DNA of 64,000 bases from NCBI GenBank assembly GCA_947561715.1, contig OX387197.1:24764266-24828265 (forward strand). Direction: 5' to 3'. The notes under the pieces were generated by a model. The model did not search any database, was not told the DNA's origin, and worked only from the letters and a program-made list of their open reading frames with translations. Within the stretch, counting starts at the first letter, position 1; every line of letters begins with the position of its first letter. The position numbers and the translations under genes were made by a program. The DNA comes from Ascidia mentula. Taxonomy: Eukaryota; Chordata; Ascidiacea; Phlebobranchia; Ascidiidae. Shown in pieces: positions 23,613 through 45,887 of this stretch.

Positions 23613-24597
23613 TTTTCCATTTACAAAAGTAATCACTAATGTGTGTCAGCCAGCAATTGCTGATATTGTAGATTAGCTTAAAGCGCCAGACGATATGGCA
23701 CCAAGCAATCAAAACTGATTTAAAAGGAACGAAAACAATTTGTAATTAGTTTAAAAAAACAACACTTTACATTATCTTTTTGTTTCAGTTAAAAATTTGA
23801 ATATCACTAGCACATGCTTAGTAAACAACTAAACGAGAAATTTGTCCTAATACTTTCAAAAAACTGATCGTTTCAGCAGCATTATTCTAAAACACACGAC
23901 TGATGGAAAAGAAAACAAACCTAAAGGATTTCGTATTTCGCGCTTCTGTCACCAGGTGCCGCTACACACTAATTTTTTTTTTATATTGGGGAATAATGTT
24001 TATTCTCCCAGCTACTTCGTGAATTACAGTAAATATATGTATATATTTTAGACGTTCAGTATATTAAGCATTAAATCTCATGCATTGCTTAATTTAACAC
24101 TAGTCCACGGGCGAAACTAAATTCAATTTGAACACTTTAGACTACTCGCTATAACAGGGCATGCAGAGTATAAGTTGCCTCTCGGCTTTGCATGACCTCG
24201 CTCATAACTTGTTGTAACCAAATGTTGTAAAGTCAGATTGCCTCCATGTGTTTATTGCCTTAAATATGATGAGTAATTGACACGAACTACAAACAGCCGG
24301 TCGTCAGAAAATAAATCCAATTTTAACAGTTACAAATTTCAAGATATTGAATACCCGGCTTACGGCCTGAATTTTTTTACAAATCTGAAACCACTCCGGT
24401 CATAACAACGTTATAATCACACCAGTGTAATATACAAAGCGCATTATATTACTGGGCACAGCCACACACAAAATCAAAGCAATTACGTTTAACTGGACAA
24501 ATCAAAATGGCTACATGTACATATAATTTGACCGTGGAAACAGCATGACTTCTGTACACTGTACATATGAATGGGGTCCCAAGTATTTCTTCCTTCA
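23613..24597. other. Intergenic region, no gene seen
   Basis: About 1 kb between the DEPDC1 start and the stop of METAP2 copy A, both minus. AT-rich, with no supported gene or recognised repeat. The sequence just above 23612 should contain the DEPDC1 promoter. Confidence 0.5.
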
Positions 24598-27733
<3,136 letters not shown>

Positions 27734-28851
27734 GTTTAAAATACAAGTCTGCAGTGCAGATATTATTTAACTATCGTAGTCTATGCGACAACAAAAACCA
27801 GATTAGAAATCTAGCAAACGCACTTTAGTTTACACAAATTGAAAAAAAAGCGCATCACAAAATACAATGGACTTTTGCTAGTTTATGTTAACATTAACTA
27901 ATAACAAACAAAAATTGTTATGCTTTGTCACGCTGTAAATGGCGATGTCTTTACAAACGTAAGTTAAAGTTACTGCGGATAAAAGTCCTATAAGCGGAAG
28001 GAAAATGTCATTTTTGATTTAAATCAACTAAAATAAAAATGAACTACAAATTCATAAAAAAATCTGTAAAAAGCAAAAGTCTGATTCATCAGTTTAACCA
28101 CAGCAGAGGTTCACACATGGGGTAGCGCGGCGAACTGGTGCGTTGTTTCAATCAAAGATTCGATAACTGAGGCTACTTCGCCTATCAAAGTTCATCGACA
28201 TAACATTTTATGAGGGCAACCAAAGATATTCGATTTGAACCGTTTGAACCCATAAACTACATACAGCAGTCTTTCAATTATCCTTGGAGGGAATTTATTT
28301 TGTTCTCGTCCATTTAGGTTGAATGCAAATCGATTACTTTTAACAGTTTTACTTGATTAAAACGAAATGAAGTTGTTCATTTAAACTTGATCGTGCATTT
28401 GAAGAAACTCAAAATTGAAAGTAGTCACTACAAGCGAGTGAAGCATGCCATTAAATAGCAGCATTCAAACAGCAACACTGACAATAAACGCTTTGTGAGT
28501 TGTTGCATTCTGTTAAAAATTCAGATTACATGACAACATCGTTAGAAACTCGGTGTAGTTTTTAAGCCTGTTTCCGAAGAGCTGAACATCGCCATGCTGT
28601 GCTAACGATCTCAATACGATAACTGTGATCGCCAAGTAAGGACCTGCGTAGCTGGGTGATCCTACCAATCATCGGATTGCATAAAATATTGTTGCGATTA
28701 CTAATATTGAAAACGTTTGTGTATCTGAATATTTATAACGGAAACTTGTTGATCTCCTTTCAAAGCAACCAAAGAATCACAGCTAGCATCGTGCTGAATA
28801 GTTTTGCGAAGACGTCCATGAACTTTGTCGAGAAAGCGTCGGAACAAGACT
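27734..28851. other. Spacer between METAP2 copies A and B
   Basis: About 1.1 kb holding the copy A promoter and copy B 3' region. A dispersed repeat related to 10225-10290 lies at about 28610-28700 in reverse orientation. Just upstream of the copy A ATG is CTGCAG about 20 bp away, a possible splice or trans-splice acceptor. Confidence 0.5.
28610..28700 (-). repeat. Dispersed repeat, second copy of the 10225-10290 element
   Basis: On the minus strand it reads ATGCAATCCGATGATTGG, AGGATCACCCAG and CAGGTCCTTACTTGGCGATC, matching the plus-strand block near 10225-10290 with scattered differences. The family is unidentified. Confidence 0.6.
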
Positions 28852-31976
<3,125 letters not shown>

Positions 31977-33391
31977 CGTAAAACTAATACAATGGTATGC
32001 TGTGGCGGTTAAATTTTTTTATGTGATTTGTATTATTGTATTGCACTTTGTTTTGGTTTTAAGATAGGGGACGGCATGACATAAAAAGTCCAATGAGCGA
32101 AAATAGAATTTACTGACCAGTGTCAAAGTGTATTTTGCTCGTCTTCAACAACTTTTCGCAAATACAGTAGCATTTTACATTGATTTTATTTTGCAGTTTA
32201 CGGTGTTCTGGTGGTGTCAAAAAGATTTTTAAGTAATTTCGTTTCCTTGTATGCTCAAACGTTTTGTTGGTATCCATGCTATTTTGAGATTGCTTGTGTA
32301 GTTCATTTACGTTGTAGCAAAATATATAGTATGATGATAATGTATACCGCCATACAGGTTTCATACAAAACCAATCCCTCACTTGGTGTCCTGTATAAAT
32401 TATGCAGAAAATAAACCAATGAAAAAGGCTCTAATTTGAAGAAATCAAAAATGTTCTTGCCCTTCCATTTTTTTATTTGAAAAATGTCACGTTTGTCACT
32501 TTCATAAAACGAATATGAAAACACAAAAGCATTGAAAACGAAGTGTGTTTTATTTAAATACTAAATAAATGAGTTGCAAAGCATTGTCATTAAAAACCCT
32601 TACTAGTATTTTTTGCACGCAAGCTTTGAAGGTTATGTATACCACCAATAACCAATTTCAAACGCAACTTGGGCCACGCCAACAACGCAAACCAAACCTG
32701 TACACTATATAAATTAGTTCTTGGTTTCCAGCTTAAAAGTGCGGAACAAAAATAAAAGTTTTGTCAGATGGCACAATTTTTGCAAAGTTGATTCTTGGCA
32801 TTGGGATGAAACTTTTAACCTTTTCAAAAAGGTGAAATTAAAATTGTCGTACAATGGACAAGGATTGGATTATGAAAGTGTGCACCACACACTTGTTGCC
32901 AAACAGACAAGGTAGTGAATGAATTGGTACACAACTGCAACAAAAGTTACTACCTTACACAGTATCAAATGCATATACATGCAAAGTAGCGACTTGTGAC
33001 AAACAACCTGCGTTTCATTCCAAAATGTTTGACAGTTACTGTGGTTGCAACATGATTTATTTGGGTTTCTAAACATTAGCATTGTAATGAACTGGTTTAA
33101 GTTATTAGCAACTAATCCAATACCATAAAAAAGGAACTTCAAATCATGCACAGGTGAAGGTACATGTTGGAAAATTTAACACTGGCGATGCCAAGGTTAG
33201 TTTAAAGCAAGCAAAAATTGACATCAAATATTTCAAACTCAAACTCAAAGCAGAAAGTGAATTTCACTCTTTGACAAACTTAAAAAATGTTTTGTGCCCC
33301 TGTGACAGCACTAGTCACACAGTTTTGTAATGTGCCAGCAAAGTAATGTGCCAGCAAAGAACTAATCGAACAAAAAACAAGAAACAGGCCT
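31977..33391. other. Spacer between METAP2 copies B and C
   Basis: About 1.4 kb, AT-rich, with no recognised gene. It should include the copy B promoter and the copy C 3' UTR. Confidence 0.5.
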
Positions 33392-36449
<3,058 letters not shown>

Positions 36450-38069
36450 GTTTTACTTCAACCAACCAACCTGTCTGCAGGGGTTAGAACCTAAGTTAAA
36501 GTAAATACAAAACGACATGATTATCCTTTTGCAAGAGAAAACACGTTGACAATCCCAAATTGCAACATGACAATTTTGGGATTTTCAGTTTTGTTTATCT
36601 TCCAAACCACACGAGGCCCAAGGTCGGATAAGCGGAACGACAATTTATGGTTCCCCTTTTTCACAAAATTTACTCTTACTCTGTTCACGGAACACCAGGG
36701 ACCACAGTTGGCCAGGGTCAATGGTTTATCTATGCCTGAAATAAACCAACAGTATATTTAGAACAAATAATTAAGCGAGTTTTTTTACAACGCCTTGTAC
36801 GTTTTTCCTGCAAACAGACGCGTTTTGTGTGAAGGGATTTTCAATTGTGATTTGTTGTGAAGTTCGTTTTGACAACCTGAATTATGTGGTAAGCTTGATG
36901 TTGTCCACTTTGAAGAACACTCATATAAACTATCAATAAATGACAAAATAGACAAAATATTATGACAGGTTACATCCAGCATGACGTTTGTTTCATCTCT
37001 TTCAATGCAAATATTTTCGAGAAAATAGATTACCGCGATATTAACACGTGTGACGTGTGTAGACCTACAAATTTAGCAGTTTCGTCGCTAATCCGTCTGC
37101 TTAAAACACCCGAAGTAACTGTTACCTACGTCACGATTATGGTTCATGCCACGCGAGCAACTGCATAAGGGTTTAGGCAATACATGACACATAAGGTTGG
37201 TGAGATCGATAGCTTCCCTTTCCGATCTGTTGTTTACGTGAAAGTGTCAACTGGTTCTTAGTGGAAAGGCTATGGCAGAAGAACAATAAAACGAGTAAAA
37301 ATCAGAATTTTTTTGTCGTGTAGCACCGACAAAACGACTACTGTTTGTTCTGAAACGAAAAGGTGAAGTAGTATTAGGAAAGTAATATTCTGAAGTGCAC
37401 ACGCACAAATTTGTTTCAAATAGCTTTTTAGCACTTATTTATACTTTGGCGGTTTTTCAAGCGAAGGTCGACATTTTGTTACAAATTTTCTTGTATTGGA
37501 GGAAAATTTCAAAAAGGCCGAGGGCAGTAAAAAGAAGCACCAACCTGCTACAGGTAATACCTTTGGGCAAGCGGAACCCTTTTAAATGACACTACAAAAA
37601 ATTAAAGAACAAAGGCGTTAAGCGGACGCGAATGTTATGGTTTAGTTTAGACGGTTACAACGGATTCGATTGTTAAGACGAAAGGTTTATGACGCGTAGG
37701 CTCTGATTAGGGTCATATTTACGTGAGTCATAGTTGTACGGATCTAAAACGCCTCCATATGAAAATATATATTCAGACCAACGACTGGCAGCTTGTGCTA
37801 CAGGCATGCGACGCTGTGTTGCGCTGGACGTCAGTTTACAGTTTTATAAATGAGTCGTTTTGAAACGATGTTTCAACATATAACAGCTTTCACAATGCAG
37901 GGCCACAAGCAGCAGTAGTACAGAAACCTCATGGACGCATGTTTCTGTATTGTAAGCTAAAGCCTTACAGCTATAGTAAAATACTTTTGTTTATTTTCCT
38001 ATTGTTTGCCTAAATTCGATGTTATAAGACAGATGGCGTCTCTGTAGTTTGTTTGTTTAACATTTAAGG

Positions 38070-38205
38070 ACAATGGTTAACAAGGTCTGTATAGTCACCA
38101 CAAAGTGGAAATCTTGCTTGGCTATTTAGCTGACAAAATCGTTCAATGTCACACCATAGCTGCACTGGTGAGACCTTAGGAGGAAACAGTAGCCCGGTCA
38201 TCTTT
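38070..38205 (+). repeat. Decayed copy 3 of the hammerhead-bearing repeat
   Basis: It shares ATAGTCACCACAAAGTGGA with copy 1, then GTCACACCATAGCTGCACTG. The ribozyme core reads CTGGTGA instead of CTGATGA, the stem II return strand is changed, and the stem III and stem I return strands are not recognisable. It should be catalytically dead. Confidence 0.65.
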
Positions 38206-39251
38206 CGAAATTTTTAGAGGCCAATAGGGTTTATGTGCCAGGCCAGGTATGATCCATTATGTGTAAAACTGTAGGGTCATATCACGTAAGCGTTTGCGAC
38301 GTCAGTAGTCAAACGGACTATTGCGACATGCCTGTCATCTTGTATGCCTGCAGTATGTCACAAAGGTTACTGTAACAGGCCATCTTTATCACTCCTAGAT
38401 ACTATTGCCTCATGACAATGATATGTATCGTATTGGCTCTGCATGCTTGCAACGGCCAAACACACTGCATTGAATGCAGGTTAGACAAGCTGGATTTCCG
38501 GTCATCAACGTGGGCTGAGTTTCGCCTTTATTTAAGATCAGTTTGGTGTAAACAAAGCAACCGCCTGTTAATTTTTGCTATGTATTATATAAGATTTAAA
38601 TACTACACGAAATTATAGCGTTAATATTTCCACAGATTTCTATGTTACATAGTCTTATATGTGAATCAAGTTCACGATATGAAAGTTTCATAATCACTTT
38701 CCTTTCAACGGGAACCCCCTCGCGTGCAATTTAAAGCTTTGTTCGTGAAATCTGCATAAATCTTTGTCCCGCCCTGAGCAGCATGTATGTGTGTACGTAG
38801 CCAGTCGTATGCCAAATTCCTCCAATTTCAAAGCACACGAAATGCAACCAAATCTAAAGTAGGTGGGCACGTGCAAAAATTACCAGATATGTCTCAGTAA
38901 ACATTTGTTTACGTTTGAATTTAACGACAATGATGTATTTTTGAGCCAAAGTGACTCATAAGTTATAGAAAACAATGCGCTATGCAAGATCAACATTAAG
39001 GCTAACAGGGGTTAAAAACAAAGACACAGAGCATAAGTGCTAAATTTGTGATGTTATACGTGTAACGCTGGCTGATTGTCACCTACAATTACGACGTTAG
39101 TTTTAGCAACAACTTTCACTTAATCATTTTTGTAAACAGGTTTTAAGACATAACCCTGAGAAACGTTAGTTTCAATAAACACTTTCGAAACTTAAATTCC
39201 AGAAGAGCAATTCGTATTAATTACTATGCCTGGCAGCAAAAATAACACTAG

Positions 39252-39719
39252 GTTTATAATAGTGATGCACCGAAACAGCTATTTTTATATTCGGCCGAAA
39301 CCGAATATTCGGCAAAAGTTGCCGAATTAACTCGGCCGAATCAACCGAAACTAATTTTGGTATCCATCTCTTTAAACGCAATAAATTTAAACAAAACATA
39401 TACTGGATTAGATCTTATATCCTATCATACAGCCTTTTTTGGTGCCTAAAGAATAACCTCGTCTTCTGTACCAAATGCTTAAAGTTAATTTTTATCATTT
39501 CTGTGAAAGTCAACAAATGAAACAAACACATTCGTACAGTTTAAACAATGATTTTAACCTTTTTTAAACTTTGCGTATCAGCGTTAGATGCAGTAAAAAA
39601 GTTTCGGTTTCTGCCGAATTTTGCTGAAATATTCGGCCGAAACCGAATAATTGCGAAAACCTTAGTTTCGGCCGAATAAATTCGGCAAACCGAACTTTCG
39701 GTGCATCCCTAGTTTATAA
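39252..39719. mobile_element. Non-autonomous hAT-type MITE with 8-bp target-site duplication
   Basis: The element spans 39260-39711 (452 bp). It begins TAGTGATGCACCGAAA and ends TTTCGGTGCATCCCTA, and is flanked by a perfect 8-bp duplication GTTTATAA (39252-39259 and 39712-39719). Internal sequence has several palindromic ATTCGGCCGAAACCGAAT-like blocks near both ends and no coding capacity. The TIR and 8-bp duplication are hAT-superfamily hallmarks. Confidence 0.9.
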
Positions 39720-40433
39720 GATATCACCCCTTAAGATCACAAAGTCCGGTAGATAGTATTTGGCGCGCATGATAGATAGTGGACAACATATTGGCAGACG
39801 CGGAGTTGGACAACTGTTTAGGCCTTTGCAAGATACACAAATATAATAACCGTAGGATCGCATTTTTGTTCTGTGGAGTTGCGTTAAAGACACAGTGAAA
39901 GCAAGTTCCTTGATTGTCTCTTTGTCATTGCACGCCTGTACCCTTACATATGTGCCGTTTTCTTGGCTCATTCACTTTTGTTCTTTTTCAGTTTCGCGAC
40001 CTTGCAGACAAAGGATATGAAGTGCGTTGACTAAGAGGCAGCGCAGCAGTTCTTTATTGCTGCCTCGCAAAGTGTGCCAGAATGATTAGGCGGAAACTGC
40101 GAGACAGTCAAATTTAGCTCATCAAACATTTTGTTTTGTAGCATTGTGAACGTTGAGTTGATGAAGTCAAAATGAAAATCTTGTAAGTGTCTGGCGTTTA
40201 TGCCAGTATGTTACAGGGAATTTGCAATGATTAAAAATGATTTCTAGAAAAAAATGTTAGGCAAAATAATTTCATTAAAAGCTGTTGTTATGCATGTTAA
40301 GACCAAACGTCCAAAACAAACTAATAAAATTTTACCTTTTATGACACAGGCAAATATACCTACGTAGGTTTAAGTCAAGACTGTTAGACTGTGTATACAA
40401 ACGAAAGTGACATCATACAGAAAACGTGACGTC

Positions 40434-43400
40434 ATGGACAAACCAACATCTCTGTCGTCATCGGGTCAAATGTACATGGAAGGCTTTCTCATCAAGCGGG
40501 TCAGTTAAAATTATTTAAGGGGTTATGAATATTCTGACGACAACATTGTACATTCACCGGTTTATGATACCGTGTCATCGCAACATTATACGAAACTTGT
40601 CGCTTTTATCTACAAATGAACCCCGAGGTAAATTTACCACAAAAATATTTTACATTGAGATCGGAACAATCGAAATGTTTGCAAAGATAAATCCGGCTCA
40701 TGTCATGTACATGTTTCTTAATGTTTTAGAATAGTATTAAAAACCCCACATATGCAACAAATGCAATGCCACAAAGCACATTGTCAAAGACAATGCGCAT
40801 ATTTTGTCAATGAAGATCCGTACGATTGTTAAAATACGATTATCAAATTATGCCCCACAAAGATTTTCTGGTGCAACCCGTGCACTGCAGTGTGAATATT
40901 AAAACTGTTTGTAAATAGAAATTTCGTGTCATGAACAATTTACGCCGTCGCGGCAAACCATGTACGTATTATTTTGAAAGGCTTTTTTATATACTTAACG
41001 TGAGTCTATTGATCAACACAATGGGCGGATACACATGATTTGCACATAGTTGCTTTGTGATTTTGTTGTCGCTGCGTGTTCACAGTTAGTAAGGGATGAT
41101 ATTTTCCCCGCCCAGCCTTCGCATTAACTCTAACACCATTTGTGTTCCTTGATTTGGTCATGCCGCTTCTTTTCATCACTAAGCATGTGTTAATGAACTT
41201 CTTACGACTTTGCTTACACTTTTCAGCTTCGACTAATTGTTTGTTACGTCATAACAGGGACACGTACGACACAACTGGAAGACGAGGTGGTTCAAGCTTT
41301 CCGACACATCTATGCGTTATTATAAGAACCAAAAGCACACTGTGCCGCAGGGCAGAATTCCGCTAAAGGGCGCCAAACTCGACAAGCACGTGATTTTTTC
41401 AACCGACGAGAAGGACAAGAACAGAGAAGTAGATATTATTTTTTTTGCAAATATCGCCGACACAGACTTTTCAGAAACGTACATTTTATAAATAATTGGG
41501 AAATGGTAACTACAAGTAGATTTTACAAGTAGATTTCAAAATGCCTGCACACATTACCTAAAAAAGCACGCTCAAACATGTCAATTTTAGTATCAAACTT
41601 AAAAATACCCTACTAAACCACGGCGTGCAAGATTAGAAAAAAATACAAATCCCAACAAACAATAAATTGGGGATGCACAACCATTTTTATTGCACACCAT
41701 CTATCGCTTACTTAACGTTTGTGTGTTTTAAGGGTTAATATCTTAAAACCTGTTTGCAAAACAGCTTGGTTGAACGTTGTTGAATAAACAATTAATCACC
41801 ACACGTTTCTAACTTTCCAAGTAAAAGTCAACACGCATGACATTTTTAACCAATGGCCCGCGGACCCTACGTGGTGCACCCCTGCATTAAATGATTGATT
41901 TTGTTTAGCACGTGTTCATGATAACCACTGCTAACGGTTCCGAGTATCCGATTCAAGCTGCAACGTCCGCCGAACACGAAATTTGGACCGAAATTATCGA
42001 TGCCATCATCGAAAGATTAGACAGCAGCTGTTTGGTGAGTGGTGTTGCTTGTACCAAGGCAAATTACCACGTTATGTTTTCCGTGTTTGCTAAAGCAAAC
42101 GCACGTAGCTTCCATATTGCCTACGCCTATATTATAAATAAATTAGTCGCAATGTTAACAGTCCTGTGTACAGGTAAATAACTTTACCTACGTTAACATG
42201 GACAAGTAAATCCCATATCTTGAATTGTAGGTGGGGTTTGGCCGCAATCACACTTATTTACAATTAATTCTGAAACTGTAAATAAGTGTGAAATATGAAA
42301 ACATTCAATCTTTTCTAGACTATAGGCCATCAGTCTGTGAAATCTCAGAATTATGAGTAAATCTGTTGTTAGTGTTTCTATTTGATATTAAGTTTTTTTA
42401 ATAATTAGGACAACTCTTTGGATTCGCCGCTGAGTCCGCAAAGTCTATCCACCGATTCGACGGATGAGAGCGAAGAAATGCGTAGGAGCGCAGAGTTGAT
42501 TGTGAAAATGTCGTGTAAGGACGGCGGAGTTGTGAAGGAATCTCGGACGATTGATGGAATCCGATACACACAGGGATTCTCGGGTACCAGACGATATTTG
42601 ACGATTGAATCACGATTTTTTAACCGACGCATATAAGACCTTTCAAAAACAGTCATGTTCGCACAAACTTTATACAATAAATGTTGTTTTGCTGTGGCGG
42701 ATGATAAACTAAAACAAGTATATTAATTTAACCCGCAGTAAGTTTATTGACTTGAAAAAAGTTTGAATTGGAAAGGAAAACATTCCTTATACGACTTACT
42801 GCGACTTTTACTTCCCGTGGGAAACCATGTATGGTTCAAATACCAAAAACCTTATCGTGCGACCATATGTCTGTAGTGCCAAATTGAATGAAGCAAAGCT
42901 TTATAGGTTCACCTTGGCATGAGGTATATCTTTGGCAAGGGAAAAAATAGTCGTTGGTTGCGGTTTATGTCAACGCAATCACGACTAAGTCACATTTTGT
43001 CGCCAACATGTTAAGTTTTGTTCTTTATATGGTTTTGCCAGAATGCAATTAATCCTTGTAATTTGGCGACAACGCAGGCGCTGAACTGCAAAGCTGGATG
43101 TGGAAGAATATGGGTTTAAATGGCCGCGAAGCAGATTCCACAGTAGCAAGTCTCATGGGTGTTGGGCTGCTGGATTGTCTCACTTCAGACCTTCACGTGT
43201 CGCCCTTTTCTGACCAACATTACTACAGATTGGTAAATATTTTTTAACACTTAGTGTTAGAATGGCATTATCCCTGCGTTAGTACATTAGTTCGAAAATT
43301 GTGTAATAAACATTTGCTAAACAAAGACCCTAATTTCATGGCAACTTGCGCAGCAAAACAGAAAGTGAGCATCATATTATTATTGAAGACTGCATTTGCT

Positions 43401-44746
43401 GTTTACGCTGTTAAGGTATATCATAATTATCGCAAATGAAATTTCTCGGGATTTCCTGGTATCCAATGCGTTTAAATTGGCCAATGTATGCAGCATTATA
43501 AATACCACCGCATGCGGCAACAGTGTGCCTTGCAGTTATAAATTATTACTGATACTGCCAAGCATGTTTTATTGCTACAAGACGACTCTTCTGGCAGTAA
43601 CTTTATTGTATCGACGTTTCGGCCATCATGCAGCAGCCTGCATCAGCATGCAAACAGTTACGCAGTTATCTTACTGTCATGCGATAAAACGTTTTCTTAG
43701 CTGAGCGACGACCTCTCCATGAAAAACGGAAATTCGCATTCTTCCGTCACCCCGACGTCCCCCTCAAAACCCGGGAGTTCCCCTGTATTTAACCCCCACA
43801 AGTTGAAGTGAGTTTTTTATTTTCATTTCGCTCAAGGAAATTTTGTAAAACCTTCGCCACTTTTCGCCACAGGAAACTCCAGGCTCTCAAACAAAAGGAT
43901 TCGTCGGGCCTTCCTTTGGATTTACCCGCCGGTGACGTCATCAAAAGGGGGATTCTTTTTAAACGGGTAGGCAAGCATGGTGTACCGAAAGTAGTATCAT
44001 ATTCTTGAATTGGAGCAGCATGAAAAGTGGTTGCTCCATCAATTATAAATACTCGAAATAAAAAAATAATTGGTGACATCAATATTCGGTAATACCCTAC
44101 GAGTCCTACGACATCCTGGCCACGAGTCCCGATCAGGTTTTTTTCTTAATATATGGGTGGGGCGCTTGGTCGATGTGGCCAACCGTTCAAAACCCTTGTT
44201 CGGCAACACTGGCCACTGCCATCTAGCGACTTTTAAAAAATGCTTCATACTTTATTGTAGGGTCATGTGGTTCCGTCTTGGAAGTCGAGGTGTTTCGTGC
44301 TACAGCAATATCCGTCCACCATTTCCTACTTTGACCCAGCAAAAAAATCGGCAAAAACAATCAACTCCATGTCGCTCCATGGCGCCACCGTTTTCACTGT
44401 GGGCAAAATTGCCGCCGAAGTTGGTAGGAAATTTGTAGGAGTTTTCCAATTTCATTTAATTCCGTTTTTACCTACACGAACACTGAAGACACATAACAAT
44501 AAATACCTCAGTAGGAAAATTCACAATTTTACAATTTAGTGCATTTATGCGTCTCTCTTTTGATCGAATAGTTGATTTATTCCGTTCTGCATTTCAGCCC
44601 TCAACATGAAGAATCCTCCCGACCACCTATTCTGTGTGAAAGTTGCAAGTGGGACGCTGTACCTTATTGTTGCTACGAGCGACGCCGAACGGAATGAATG
44701 GATTCAAGCCATCAAGCCGCTGTGCAGAAGAAAGCGCGAAGAATAA
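40434..44746 (+). CDS. PLEK: Pleckstrin-family protein (PH-DEP-PH)
   Basis: Nine exons in phase: 40434-40499, 41258-41428, 41909-42034, 42409-42583, 43078-43232, 43701-43807, 43873-43966, 44261-44423, 44598-44746, about 400 residues. The first PH domain runs MYMEGFLIKRGHVRHNWKTR, WFKLSDTSMRYYKN, GRIPLKGAKLD, HVFMITTANGSEYPIQAATS, WTEIIDAI. A Ser/Asp-rich linker follows, then a DEP domain: IVKMSCKDGGVVKESRTIDG, YTQGFSGAELQSWMWKNMGL, GVGLLDCLTSDLHVSPFSDQ, YYRL. After another Ser/Pro linker comes the second PH domain: GDVIKRGILFKRGHVVPSWK, SRCFVLQQYPSTISYFDP, HLFCVKVASGTLYLIV, ERNEWIQAI, ending CRRKREE. This is the architecture of pleckstrin and pleckstrin-2, which bind phosphoinositides and link PKC/PI3K signalling to the actin cytoskeleton. 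Both PH domains are split by a phase-0 intron at the same place, after the LIKR/LFKR segment. Confidence 0.95.
42248..42291. repeat. 15-bp inverted repeat in a pleckstrin intron
   Basis: TCACACTTATTTACA (42248-42262) and its reverse complement TGTAAATAAGTGTGA (42277-42291) flank a 14-nt loop inside intron 3. It is a possible hairpin or small-insertion relic. Confidence 0.8.
43480..43700. repeat. Possible retroelement-tail fragment in pleckstrin intron 5
   Basis: The string TATCGACGTTTCGGCCATCA near 43611-43630, followed by GCAGCCTGCATCAGCATG, resembles the terminal motif seen in many Penelope-like and SINE elements. No reverse transcriptase is present. Identification is tentative. Confidence 0.25.
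44095..44195 (-). repeat. tRNA-derived SINE fragment related to 4425-4575
   Basis: It shares GATCAGGTTTT, GGGGCGCTTGGTCGATG and GGCCAACC with the 4425-4575 repeat at similar spacing. It lies in pleckstrin intron 7, antisense. Confidence 0.45.
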
Positions 44747-45887
44747 ATCGATAAAAAAGTTGCAATGTTGTTTTACGCCAAAGTACGGTTTTGGATCTCT
44801 GACCTGTGAATCTGTTTTCTCTTCTTTTTTGTACAATTGTTGTCTATAAAAAATCTCGCCACTTTGTACGATCCGATTATTTATTGTAAAATTGCGATTG
44901 TCTATAACATTTGGCCCCAGCGGGTTCATCCAAACCCCAGGCTGCATGCGCCACCCCTGACGTGACTTTATGCGGCATATCACTGGGCCCTTGAAGATAT
45001 TCCTCACAAACTTGGACCAACCTGGACTAATACTTCGTGACGCTTCTCTATTGTTTCTTTTTTTAGCCACTATGTGGCGCTACTGTACTTACACGTGGCA
45101 TTTCCAAAACTCCAGTGCAACACCCTGAATATATGTGTGTTCGTTACTTGACTGACAAAATGTAAGCGGACCCTGAATGCATCTTTCTTCGTATGGTTAC
45201 TAATAATAAGGAAACCTGTTTAAAAGGTTTTCATTTTTCTTTTGTGTAATATCCAAAACTTATGGTTGGCGATTTTGGCGCTGGGCGAGGAGAAATCTAT
45301 GCGCTAAAAAGGCACTCTGTCGCGTGAACAACGATTAGCAGATTTATAAAATACTCTTTTGTCCAATCCCAGATCCGCCTTAGTTGCTAGTGTCAAAGAA
45401 AGGCAGTTTTAAAAACCCGCGGCGTTTTACAAAAGAATTCTCACCAATCAAAACCTCCCGGATGTTTGCCAGATTAAAGGTAAAATACACAAGGCAACAT
45501 TTTAGTTTTCGTTTATAAACAAAAGCCTCGCGAAAAAGCTACGCAAGACTCAAGCACCCCAGCACGATAAACACACAAAAAAATAAAACAGACAAAAGAG
45601 TAGATCTAGGTGAGAGGAACAAAATGTGCTCATCCCGATAATACTTTAATGCAAAACAATAATCGCCAGATTACGGAAATAGTCAAGTTGATGCTCTCCG
45701 AGGGTTGCCATGGCGACTCGGGAAATTACGTGACGGAGGATCCCGGTCATATCGCGGTTTTCCGTTTGCTGTGTTTGCCTGGGGAAGATATTTTCTAATT
45801 TGAAGCGATGTCTGGAATGAAAAAAAAAACGCTTTTGAGATTTGTACAAATGGCTATGTTGTTTCGTTTGTTGTTACTTCACAATAT
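44747..45887. other. Intergenic region between convergent genes
   Basis: 1.1 kb between the pleckstrin stop (+) and the MITE that adjoins the stop of the MADS-like gene (-). CpG-richer patches occur near 44900-45000 and 45260-45330. No gene was recognised. Confidence 0.5.

Larger units (their letters stand above)
36450..40433. other. Divergent intergenic region with two transposon relics
   Basis: 4 kb between the METAP2 copy C start (-) and the pleckstrin start (+). It contains a decayed hammerhead-bearing repeat (38070-38205) and a hAT-type MITE (39260-39711). Short open frames occur but none is supported by domain or splice evidence. Confidence 0.55.
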
